Origin: Cocos nucifera
Taxonomy: Eukaryota; Streptophyta; Magnoliopsida; Arecales; Arecaceae
DNA length: 64,000 nt
Assembly: GCA_006176705.1 (NCBI GenBank)
Contig: QRFJ01000061.1
Location: forward strand, 64,501-128,500
Reading direction: 5' to 3'
Numbering within the stretch: position 1 is the stretch's first letter; each line of letters opens with the position of its first letter. A program made the translations under genes and the position numbers. The notes beneath the pieces were generated by a model. That model did not search any database, had not been told where the DNA came from, and saw nothing but the letters and a program-made list of their open reading frames with translations. Of this stretch, positions 22,675 through 33,260 are shown one piece after another.

Positions 22675-23095
22675 ACATCCATTGTTCAATAAGAATGACA
22701 GAGTGCAAGAGGGAGTGAGAAATGACAAAACACAGCAATGGCAAGGGGCTGTGTGGGGAAGGGAAGGAGAAAACATGGCATGGGAAGCGATGCTAAAGGA
22801 AGGGGACTAGAGAGGAGAGGGCCAAGGGAACTCAGGCATGCCAGAGAGAGGAAAGAGAAGCGAGAGAGGGCAAGAGAGAGTAAGGTAGAGGGCAAGAGGG
22901 CACCAGATGTGGCGTGGGAGGAAGAGGGGAGTGCAATGGAGTTGCGTGGGTAGCAATAGGAAAAGAAGGTAGGGTTCCTGTCCTCCGACAAGGGAGGGCA
23001 CATGGCCCCTCTCTCTGTGTTCCACAGCAGAAGGGCACTATTTTAGGGTGGGCCTTATTGGGTTTTGGGCCAGGCATGAGCCTAAGCCTCACATC
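22675..23095. repeat. Dispersed direct repeat A, copy 2
   Basis: GA-rich sequence homologous to 15765-16190 in the same orientation. It lies directly to the left of the MITE target site. The open frames on both strands (up to 105 codons) are low-complexity and not supported as genes. Confidence 0.6.
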
Positions 23096-23127
23096 CTCTC
23101 TATTTAACAAAATTTTATCCTTAAAAT

Positions 23128-23766
23128 TAGAGCTATTCATTTGATTTAAACTGATCCGATCCTGAATCGACTCGACTCAAAAATCAAATAATATAAAAAT
23201 AAAAATAAAAAATCAATCTGAATAAAAAAGAAATCGAACCAAAAATTTCAATTTGGTTCGATTCGACTATTCAATTCTTTTAAATTTTTTTTTTTATATT
23301 TTCAATTATCTATTTTTTTATATAGTATATTTAAATAATTATTATCGATTCATTATTAGTTTATTATATTATATTTAATTAAATTCAGAATCTATTCAAT
23401 TTATTGTTTTGGTGATTTTTTTATATTAAAAATTAATAATTGATAAGTAATAACATATTGGTAATTGATAATTCGTTGATAATAAATAGAATATAACACA
23501 TAAAAGACCACATCATCTATAACACAAACAAGCAACCAAGCATCACAATAAATTATAACAATAGATTAAACAAGTTCTCAATATAATAATTAATATAATA
23601 TAAATTATGACTTTGATTTTTAGTTTAATTTTTGTGTTTTTTGATTTTTAGCCGAACCAAACCGAAAATCAAAATTCATAAAAATGAAAATCGAAAACTG
23701 AACCGAATTATATTTGGTTCGATTCGAACCGATTTTTAATCTGAAACTAAATTATGAACAGCCCTA
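23128..23766. mobile_element. Complete hAT-type MITE (639 bp) with 8-bp target duplication
   Basis: The ends are TAGAGCTATTCAT (left) and, read inverted, TAGGGCTGTTCAT (right), differing at two of 13 positions. The flanks are CTTAAAAT at 23120-23127 and CTTAAAAT at 23767-23774, a perfect 8-bp duplication. Eight-base duplications and TAGGG-like ends are typical of plant hAT elements. The interior is AT-rich and non-coding, so it would depend on transposase from elsewhere. Copies 1 and 2 (672-1297, 9459-10092) have the same right flank and are duplicates of this insertion. Confidence 0.88.
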
Positions 23767-23774
23767 CTTAAAAT

Positions 23775-26700
23775 TTATATATTTAATTATCAAATAATTA
23801 GGACATACTCATCCTAACTCAACCATGGTTGTAGGCCTAGATATCATATCTGTCAATATTATCATTTCTAACCAAGTTCAAAATAACCTCACCATCATGC
23901 ATGCTTCCACCGTCCGCTGCGATTCAAATAACTCCTTGAGTCTCTCAATAACTATTCTACATTAAGAGTAACAAGATCCAAAATTTCAATTTTTACAATC
24001 CAACTTGTACAATTAATTTCTTGCTTTTAACTTACCTCGAACATTCTCTATCATGATTAAACCTTAAGTTAGTCACCACATCCAAAACTTTTTCATGAAC
24101 TAGTTGCTATATTTTTATTTAACACATTACATAGGCTTGTTGCCATTTTCTAAACTAGATTATTAGAATCCCATGGTGTTGGATACCTATTCATCCTACA
24201 GAATTAGTGCATAAATTTGGCTCCGAGTGCATGGTCTTTCCTCTTTCATTGCTCCTGAGAAAATGTCTGAGCTATGAGGGCCTAATGCTCTATGGTTTCT
24301 GAACTAATTGAGACTCCTAAACATTTTGAGGTGCACTTAGCTATCTTAAAGTCTTGTTGGGCACATTTGAAATAAGCTCCAGATACTTGCTTACAGTTTT
24401 TGATCTTAGGGTCACAATCATATATGCACACTTAAGCCTGTCTTGTTGATAACATTATTCCTACCATAACACCCTTGTTTCTCCTAACGGAAACCATATG
24501 AATATTGAGAACCTTCAGCTGCTAGAAATTTCACAGATCCTCTAGAACTCTATTTGTGCTAGCCACCATAAGCCTCAAATCTCTATTCCTTTCCTCTTTC
24601 TTCTCTTCTTTTATGTTTTGGGTTTTCTTCCAAATAATCTCCATGTTCTTAGCCTTATCTAATATATCATCATAATTTGTTGAGTGTATTATACTAAGAC
24701 CCCTTCAAATATATGGTTTCAATCCATCCTCAAACCTTGTAATTAATATTGGACTCATCATCCGCCACTAGGGTTGGAGCAAATCAAGATAGTTTGTTAA
24801 ACTCAGCCTCATACCCTTCCACAAACGTTCCTCAATATGCCAAATTAAGAAATTATCTTTCTAATTTTTTGAACTGGCTAGAAGGAAAATACTTGAAATA
24901 GAAGACCATGCGAAACCTCCGCCAAGTAATTAGCCTATAGCTAGAAGTCATTATATGCTCCACAGACTTCCATCAATGATAAGCTCTATCATGAAGCATA
25001 TAAGTGGCAAATATAATTAACCTTCTCCTCGTTGGTGCACTCCATTGCTTTATAGGCTTTCTCTATCTCATCAATCGAAGCCTTAACCTCATATGGGAGC
25101 CCTGAAAGGCTGGAGGAGCCATCTTCCTTAACTCTACTATACTCCTATGCTCTGCTGGACTAGGATTATATTACCCTAATTATAGGAACTATTGAGGTAG
25201 CTATCTCTATTGATGCACCAACCCCACAACTTTTAGAATTAATTCAAGCATTCAATGCTAATGCCAAGCTAAGTTCCCCAAAGGAAGAACTGGCTGGTTT
25301 AGGATTGGCTGATTTGTAGTAGGCTAATCGGCCACTGCTTCTTGTTGAATATCAGGATTCATATTCTGATTCAAATGCTCTTAATCCCGTGGAATCTAAA
25401 TAATCAATTTATAAGAAATTTGGCCCTAAGAACCTCCTATCAAGTCACTTGCTATTCAACTACAAGTATAGCAACGTAGCATTCTTGATCCTAATAGAAT
25501 TCAAACAAAATAATATAAAGTTATCAATAAGAAGGCATACACAAATATTGAAACACCTTATAACCTAATTTCTATCTAACTCTCAATCTAAATTATTATT
25601 GATCCCAAGGATCCTGTAAGCTAAACTCTCATACTACTTTTCTTATTTCAACCAATCTTATACCACTAAACTTGTCTTAACTAATCAAAATCTCTAGTGA
25701 TTATAAACCTAAGCTTTGATACTATTAAATCTATCATGCTCCGAACTAAGTGCATAATAGATATTGTATGCCTGCAAGATGAACCAAACAGGCTACTTGA
25801 ATAACAAATCTAATTATTCCATGATAATTTTAAATCAATAACAAAACAATCTTAATCCTCAAAAATTAAGATCCTATAAAGGCTCCAAAAATCTAGCATG
25901 CTTTCTGAAACCTAGAATTTGAACAAAAAAAAAAAGAAGAAAGAATAATAATGAGCTATTAGAAAGCAACATATACTTTAAAGTAGGTCGAGCATGTTAA
26001 TAGATAATAAATCAAATATAATATTATTAACTAGTTAAAATTTCATTCTTATCAAAATTCAGAATAATATTTTTTTTTAAAATTATATTTTTATAAACTA
26101 ATACCAGATCCAACATTTGACAATGGGAATGTAACCCAGTAGCATAGGTTAGATAACAGATAATGGTGCCCACATACCACTATTCTAATCAACAATGATA
26201 TGGTGTTGAATCTAGCTTTTCATACTATAAGTCGATAGAACCAATACATAATCATTGTTGGCAAGGCTAGAGCAGATCATAGCTATACTGAATAATATAA
26301 AAGTATTTTCATAAGTTACCTATCAAATTTTCCAAACCATTATTAAAAATAATTCATATATCCAAATTAACTTATTTATAAGAACATTAAATAGTTATTT
26401 AATTATAATACCATTTTTGGAGATAAAAAGTAACATGCTTGATAATTTAATAAAATAGACAAAACTATTTTTAAAAAAGGGATTGAGAAGCGTTAAGTCT
26501 CTTAGCTTATGGAAGTCAATAATTAGGTAATTTAATCACCTTATTAGGATTCTTCAGAAGCTAATGATCTAAAATCACTCACCTATATCAAATCAGTGGT
26601 ATGCTAATATTTTAAAATTTGTTATGTCCTAGCTTGATGGCCTAAGCTGGGCATGCGATCGATGGCCGCATATTTGTAGAGTTTAATCCCATAGGATATG

Positions 26701-27261
26701 CAAGGCTTGCCATCTCATTTATGCATATTCACACAAGCAGTGGTACGAAAAGTAAGTCTTCTAATATATTTATTCAATAAAATAGTTTATAAATACTAAT
26801 AAGGATAAATATTCAAAGTCCAAAAGAAATTTTATTTAAATCCAAAATTAAGCAAATGGTATCTAAAGTCCTACACCCCTCAATGCTTGCCCTAAGTCTT
26901 ATATGCTCTTCTAAATCTAGAAAAAAAATAGAAAAGAGGAAGGTTATCTTATAGGCTCAATAAGTTTCCAATATCTTTGAGGAATTAAGTATAATTAAAA
27001 TTTTATTTTAATTAAAATAATTTGATAATAATAAGATATGTGTATCAATAATTTATTTTTTTCAAAACATACTATAAAATACAAAAATCTTTCTCAATCT
27101 TTGCTGACTATGGCAACACTCAGCCTCATGACAAGGCTCAAAAGAGATTAGCTCCTGAATATAAAATACGTGATTAATCAATGTGTATTAATAATCAGCC
27201 CCATTGATTAGTCCAAAAAAGAATTAGCTTTGATTCATGAGGCCATAATTAACCCTATAAT
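23775..27261 (-). mobile_element. Old Ty3/gypsy relic: gag, primer site and LTR (copy 3)
   Basis: A direct-orientation copy of 10101-13617, with scattered substitutions and small indels. Minus-strand gag remnants are at about 25130-24640 (the WWK region is mutated), the primer site near 25711-25726 is damaged, and the LTR begins at 25737. It ends abruptly at 27261, where the coding sequence of a LecRK transmembrane segment begins, so this border truncates the host gene. Confidence 0.7.
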
Positions 27262-28879
27262 ATGATATTAGTGGTGGGGCTTGCTGTTGGTATTTTGATC
27301 TTGCTGTGTGTGTGCTGTTTCTAGTGGGGGCTGTAGGATGGCGTAAGAGGGCCAGTGGAGGGATGGAAGCAGAAAGAGAGAAGACTGTTGAATGGTTCAT
27401 CAATAATGCACTCGAGAGAGGTGGCGGCCCTAAGAAATTTTCTTATAGTGCACTGGCGAGTGCGACTAGAAATTTTGTTAGGGAGGCAAAGCTTGGGGAA
27501 GGAGGTTTCGGGGAGGTTTACAAGGTAGTGTTGCATGATACGAAGCAAGAAGTGGCAATCAAAAGGATTTCTAGAGATTCGAAGCAAGGGAAGAAGGAGT
27601 ACATATCCGAAGTCACGATTATAAGCCGGCTGAGGCATCGCAATCTTGTGCAACTCATTGGCTATTGCCACGAAAGAGGTGATTTCTTACTCGTCTACGA
27701 GTACATGTCTAACAAAAGCCTTGATTACCATCTATACAGCGAGGAGAGATTGCTAACATGGCCGGAGAGGTACGAGATTGCATTTGGCTTGGCCTCGGCA
27801 CTACTCTATCTTCATGAAGAGTGGGAGCAGTGTGTGGTCCATAGAGATGTCAAGCCAAGCAATGTGATGTTGGATTCAGGGTTCAATGCTAAGCTTGGTG
27901 ATTTTGGGTTAGCAAGGCTTGTGGATCATGACAGTAACATGCAAACAACGGTGATGGCTGGGACCAGGGGATACATCGCACCTGAATATGCTACTACTGG
28001 TACGTAATATTATAATAGTCCTATTTGTGGAGAATTTTACCATTAATCTTCTTTTCCTATTGTATTTGAAGAAAACATGATAGGAAGTTAAATTCAGTTA
28101 AACTTTTGTGTTGTTACTGTTGTTCATTAGGCATAGATAAATTCCTACCCACAAATTTACACCCAAAAAATTATGTCGAGGAATTTTCCTAAGTCAAGCT
28201 TGTCTAACCTAACAATCAATTGGTCCAGCCTATAGCTATTGATTGCCCAAACTGGATATCCACCCTAAAGGCCGAGTCCATCAATCATTCTACCCATAAA
28301 CCCAAGCTCGCCTACCTCAATATGTACACAAACATAACAGTGTCAAGTTTAGACCATAGTTGACTTGCTTAGTTCGGTCTATATTATTTTAATTAACTTA
28401 AAATTAATAATAATAAATATGAATTAATTTTTGCTAACTGAAATACATTATACTATTTTACAGAAAAAGCTAGCAAAGAATCCGGTGTATATAGCTTTGG
28501 AGTTGTTATACTAGAAATTGCATGCGGTAGAAAACCAATTGACATAGGAGAAAAACAAGATAGGGTGAATCTGATAGAGTGGGTTTGGGAGCTTTATGGA
28601 AAAAAAAAATGTTTAACAGCAGTGGATAAAGAGTTAAAGATGGAATTCGATGAGGAACAAATGGAGCACTTCATAATTATAGGGTTGTGGTGTACCCATC
28701 CGGATTACAATCTAAGACCGTCAATAAGATAAGCAATTAACGTTCTCAAGTTTGATGCTCCACTACCTATTCTGCCACCAAAGATGCCTATAGCAATGTA
28801 TTTTCCTCCAATAGATCTTTCTAAATTTATCTTCGCATCATCATCATCTGGCGGACCTTCAATTAGTAGCTACCCTTGA
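27262..28879 (+). pseudogene. L-type lectin receptor kinase pseudogene (transmembrane + kinase, no ectodomain)
   Basis: The first frame from 27262 gives a hydrophobic membrane segment (ILVVGLAVGILILL). It must shift into the frame at 27306, which carries LVGAVGWRKRA and the kinase. Counting from 27306: glycine loop LGEGGFGEVY at residues 63-72, VAIK lysine 86, HRDVKPSN at 179-186, DFG at 199-201 and APE at 225-227. Exon 1 ends at about 28003 (G|GTACGT). Exon 2 is 28464-28879 (CAG|AA), with KASKESGVYSFGVV and GLWCTHPDYNLRPS. A TAA at 28730-28732 replaces the usual Gln after RPSIR and removes the last 49 codons. The N-terminal lectin domain is missing at the retroelement border. Family members sit in the plasma membrane and act in defence and development. 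Catalytic residues are intact, but the gene is very probably dead. Confidence 0.85.
28004..28463 (+). other. Intron of the LecRK pseudogene
   Basis: It runs from GTACGTAAT to TATTTTACAG, and splicing joins ...YATTG to ...KASKESG with the phase kept (the split codon becomes GAA). LecRK genes are usually intronless or have few introns. An intron after the APE motif is uncommon, so it may be a later transposon-derived insertion. Confidence 0.6.
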
Positions 28880-29879
28880 AGTTCCGACTGAAACATGCAC
28901 AAGAGTTATTTTGAGAAAGAAATTGAAACATGTTTAAAGACTCTGATTTTTTCTTGGAGTTTTGATATGTTACCAATTAGAGTCGCAACTTAGTCTCATA
29001 TGTTTTCATGTAATATGGTGAGGAAATTACTTCTTAATGCTATCATGTATACCTATCTCGTGGTAAAGTATTCAATGTTCTTGACCATCAGTTTTCTAAC
29101 TTTGTGACACTTGTTTACCCAATTTACTTCTCAAGATGCCTATAGCATTATCTTGAGTCATTTTTAATACTATTGGCAGTGCTTCATGCAATAGTGCTCT
29201 CAGCTCTATAAAGTTAAATTTATCAGTCATGTTAAGAAATTCTCCAACTTAGCTGTGGATATCCGCATTCTGTCGTGCACTTGATATCATGTTGTTGACG
29301 ATAAAATTTGTCATGTAATGGATGTTTCTTTTCCCTTAAAATACACTATATATACATGTCTAACTTATATTCTGTTATTGATCATTGATTAGTTAAATTC
29401 TTTGGCCAAAGTTTTAGCTTTTAGAGGTATATTACGCTCTAAACATTAAAAGTTTAAAGTTCAAGAATTAATAAAAAGCCATCCAAATTTAGATATTTAA
29501 ATAATCATTTATAATTTGTGCCATTAAAAATGCTTAAAAATTAAAAACAAATGTTGTGATGATTTTGTATCTATATAAAAAATAGTTTTAAAATGTTCTA
29601 TAAGAAAAAAGGACTAAAAATGCAAGATATATTAATTAAACTAGTTTGCCCAAATACATGATTTTACATATGAATTAAAAATATCTATTCTGATCAAAAT
29701 TATTTAATGTTAAGAGTTGCATAACATTAAGCTAATGTGGACCAATACGTGACGTAATTTGCTAATCTGTATGCTATCATATCTTTTTCTAATTGTTCTT
29801 TAGTGACCATTCCTGAGCTAATACTCCATACGAGCATCAGTTCCCATTCCTTTCAATTCAGCCAAGTACTTTGGATAGC
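28880..29879. other. 3' flank of LecRK pseudogene, partly duplicated
   Basis: AT-rich intergenic sequence. 29105-29455 matches 22330-22650 (see that entry). No gene recognised. The last 120 bp could be the old promoter of the following lectin fragment, but no TATA box stands out. Confidence 0.5.
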
Positions 29880-30325
29880 ATGGTCCTTTTCAACTCTGTA
29901 TCTTCTTTTCCATATCTCCATCTCTTAATTGGTACCCCTCTTTCGCTTCTCGCGTATCATAATCCCCATTGCAAACCTGCTCTCCTTCAATCTTTCTTGT
30001 TTTAATGAGGACACCCAAGGGATTATCTTCCAAGATGATGCCTTCTTTAATGGTACCATCAACCCTACCAAGTACCAGCTCAACCTTCCACTTAGAAAAC
30101 CGCCTACAGGATTGTATACTCTGAACAGGCGCCCATATGGGACACAACTTCAGGTACATTTGCTGACTTTACCACACAGTTTGAATTCATCATGGACAGC
30201 CACACTAGCAGGATAAGTGACAATGGGCTAGCCTTCTTCCTCTCAACTTATCGTTCCAATATCTCTCATAATTCATATGGTTGGATTCTTGGACTATTTA
30301 ATGGTATAAGTACTAAAATAATGAA
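29880..30325 (+). pseudogene. LecRK N-terminal fragment (signal peptide and legume-type lectin domain)
   Basis: The ATG at 29880 opens a hydrophobic, signal-peptide-like stretch (MVLFNSVSSFPYLHLL). A shift then gives LSFNLSCFNEDTQGIIFQDD and DAFFNGTINPTKYQLN, the beginning of the legume lectin domain. After another shift near 30150, FADFTTQFEFIMD and DNGLAFFLSTYRSNIS lead to GWILGLFNG, close to the metal-binding and ligand loop region. After about 30325 the similarity ends; the second half of the lectin domain and the kinase are absent. It starts about 1 kb after the kinase pseudogene, in the same orientation, so it was probably a tandem neighbour. Confidence 0.8.
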
Positions 30326-31113
30326 GAATCAATTAACATAAATATATACAATCATCTCGACTATGAGCAAGGACTTGAATGCTAGCCTCAAGAAAGGACT
30401 CCTAGCTAGCAATGCGTGAGTTGGTTATAATATTAGTGCTAGAAATTCGAGTGTCTTTCTATTTTATAAATTAAAACTTAAAGAAAAATTAAGAATCCTG
30501 GTGATGTTTCATAGCTCTCTCTCAGAGATTCTAGAGAGAGAAGCTTTGAGAATTTTTTTTCTCTCCAACCATCTACCTCAAGTACTAAAGCTCCTATTAT
30601 GGCAACTAACCGACATTGGCCAGCCGTCAGATCCCTCTCTCTTCCCTTTTTCTCTCTCTCACTCTCCCTGTATCTCCCTCTCTCCCTCTCTTTCTGCTTC
30701 CTCCCTCCCCTCCTCTCTATCTTATCTTCAGTCTCTCTCTCCCCCTCTTCTGGTCTCACCTAGCCATAGTCGGGCAACTACAAACTCCCCTCTTTTTCTT
30801 CTTCTCCTTCTCGCCCCCCCCTCTCTCTCTCTTTTCTCTCCATTTCTGGCTTCTATCTCTCTCTATTTAGACCGTTGGCCGGCCATTTCTTGAGAACCAA
30901 GTTTTTTCTTCCCCCATCCCTCTCTCAATCAATCTCCTTTTCTCCCTCTCTTTTTGACTGGACTCCTGATCTAGTCGATATCACTCTTTTTCAGCACCAT
31001 ATCTAGTCATCATCGATTCTTCTCGGCCATTGTTCCTCCCTCTTTCTCTCCCCACTGGGCCCTCTTCCTCTCCTTTAGGCCCTTCTCTCTCTCGCTCCCT
31101 CCAAGCATTCTCT
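30326..31113. other. Intergenic sequence, strongly CT-rich from 30620
   Basis: 30630-31110 is mostly CTCTCT and CCTCC runs. A diverged copy of the same kind of sequence (shared CTTCCCCCATCCCTCTCTC) lies at 46030-46060, beyond the right end of CACTA-1. Ser/Pro/Leu-rich open frames here are composition artefacts. Confidence 0.6.
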
Positions 31114-31415
31114 CACTACTACAAAAAAGGCCTATGGCAACGTATACTATGGCAGCGGTTTTCGAAACCATTGCCATAGAACCTACGGCAGCGGTTTTCG
31201 TTAACTGCTGCCATAAGTCAGACCTATGGCACCGATTTCAAAATCGCGATCGAAACTATAGCAGCGGTTATAAGAAACTGCTGCCATAGATCGGATCTAT
31301 CACAGCAGTTAGTGAAACCGCTACCATAAGTTGGACCTATAGCACCGGTTATTAGGAATCGCTGCTATAAGCTGATTTATGGCAGCGGTTAATTATAACC
31401 ACTGCCATATATATT
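31114..31415. repeat. CACTA-1 left terminal and subterminal repeats
   Basis: After the terminal repeat there are about five hairpin-like pairs of TATGGCAGCGGTT and AACCGCTGCCATA variants, each separated by a few bases. These are probable binding sites for the element's DNA-binding protein. Confidence 0.85.
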
Positions 31416-32444
31416 TTTTTAAATATTATATAATTTTAAAATTTAATATTCATCTTTACCATTCTTTATCTAAATAATTATCATTAGAGTATCGTCGCAA
31501 AAGATTGTCTCGATCTGATGGCCCTAGCTTCATTGATCAGAAAAAATTGATTCGACGATCATGAACGACGATACAATGATCTGATAGATGAAGATCTCCA
31601 ATGAATCCAAAAATCTGCAACGATGATCTCGGAGATATTTGTAGTGTACTATCAAAGTTTCATTTCAATCGGATATCGTTATCTTGGTCAATTTAGTATA
31701 GGTTAGTTTCGATCATTAAATGATAAACGAGTAATCAAGGATCAAACGGTGTCCGATTATGAGATAATTTTTTTTATAAATGATCTTGGCTACTACTTTA
31801 ATTATTTTTTATGATAGTAATTATAAAATTTAACTCGTGAGATGAAAAACGATCTAAAACTATACATCTTCTGATAACCATTCTAAAACTTCATAAGTTA
31901 TTATACTCGTACTTTTGCAATATCTACTTAACATGAACAGCTTATACGAAAATTATTTAAATTTTACTATCATCATAGTATAAAATATTTAAAATTATAA
32001 TAAAGATCATTTAACTAAAATATTATTTCTTAATCGGATGCTGTTTAACCCTTTGATCGCTTGTTTCTAATTTAAAGATCGAAATCATTCCGTACTAAAT
32101 TGATGTATGATAACGATATCCGATTGAAGTGAAACTTTGATATTATGCTACAAATATTATCGAGATCATCATTACAGGTTTTCAGACCCATCGGAGGTCT
32201 CCATATATCAGATCATCGCATTGTTATTCGTGATCATCGAAATCAAATTTTTCTTATCGATGAAGCTAGGGCCATCGGATCGAGGTGACTTTTTGCGACG
32301 ACACTTTAATGATAATTATTTAGATAATGAATGGTAAAGATAAATATTAAATTTTAAAATTATATAATATTTTAAAAAAATAAAAAAAATTATTTTTAAT
32401 CTATGGTAGTGGTTATCAAAAATTACTGCTATAGATCTACAGCT
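31374..32444. repeat. Large imperfect palindrome inside CACTA-1
   Basis: The left arm (about 31374-31830) and right arm (about 31955-32444) are inverted copies, with a spacer of about 125 bp. Matching landmarks are TTTACCATTC, CTAAATAATTATCATTA, GATGGCCCTAGCTTCAT, CAAAGTTTCA-TTCAATCGGATATCGTTATC, and an outer TATGGCAGCGGTT on both sides. It has no coding content. A transcript across it could fold into a hairpin of about 450 bp. Confidence 0.8.
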
Positions 32445-32499
32445 ATCGTAGGTTAGGTTAAAAATTTTTAAATTTTTTTTTCTTTCCTTCTGTGCACGC

Positions 32500-33260
32500 T
32501 CAATCTCTCTCTCTCCCCCCTCCTCTCCACCATTGGTGAGGCTTCTTTCCTCCGGCCGACATCGCCCCTTCTTCCCCCTCCCCCTCCAGCACCTCATCTC
32601 GGTCGCCCCTCCCACCACCCGCCAACTCCCACTCGGCCCCCCCACCCCCCACCCTCCTCATGGCCGCCCTCCTTCCCCCCATCCCCGGCCGCCTTCCCCG
32701 CCACCCACCACACTCCCCCCGGCCACCCCTCCTTCCCCCCATCCTCGGCCACTCCTCCCCGCCACCTGCCACCCCCCACTCGGCCCCCCACCCTCCCCCC
32801 AACCACCCCTCCTTCCCCCCATCTTCGACCGCTCCTCCCCGCCACCCCCCACCCCCCACCCCCATCCTTCCTCCAGCCGCCCCTCCTTCCCCCCATCCCC
32901 GGCTGCCCCTCCCTGCCATCTGCCACCCCCCAACACCCCCATCCCCAGCCACCCCTCCCCGCCATCCGCCACCCCGCATCCGCCCCCCCACCCTCCCCCC
33001 GACCGCCCCTCCTTCCCCCCATCCCCGAGCGCTCCTCCCTGCCACCCCCCACCCGGCCACCCCACCCTCCCTCCGACCGCCCCTCCTTCCCTCCATCCCC
33101 GGCCACCCCTCCCTGCCACCCCCCAGCCCCCCCATCCTCGGCCGCCCTACCCTACCACCCCCCACCCAGCCCCCCCACCCTCCATACTCTCCCTTCCGAT
33201 CACTGACCCTTCCGTCACTGTGCCTCCCGAGCCTCCTCATCACTATGCCCCCCTCCCCCT
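32500..33260. repeat. C-rich imperfect tandem repeat
   Basis: Plus strand dominated by CCCCCCACC and CCTCCTTCCCCCCATCC words recurring every 30-60 bp. The minus strand carries many runs of three to six G, so quadruplex formation is plausible. Open frames of up to 270 codons in several frames and on both strands are a result of the composition. Confidence 0.8.

Noticed and set aside
22686..23144. Several frames of 71-105 codons on both strands
   Set aside because: GA-rich dispersed repeat shared with 15765-16190; the frames are not conserved between the two copies.
30501..30893. 130-codon Ser/Leu/Pro-rich frame
   Set aside because: CT-rich simple sequence; frames in other phases are similarly open.
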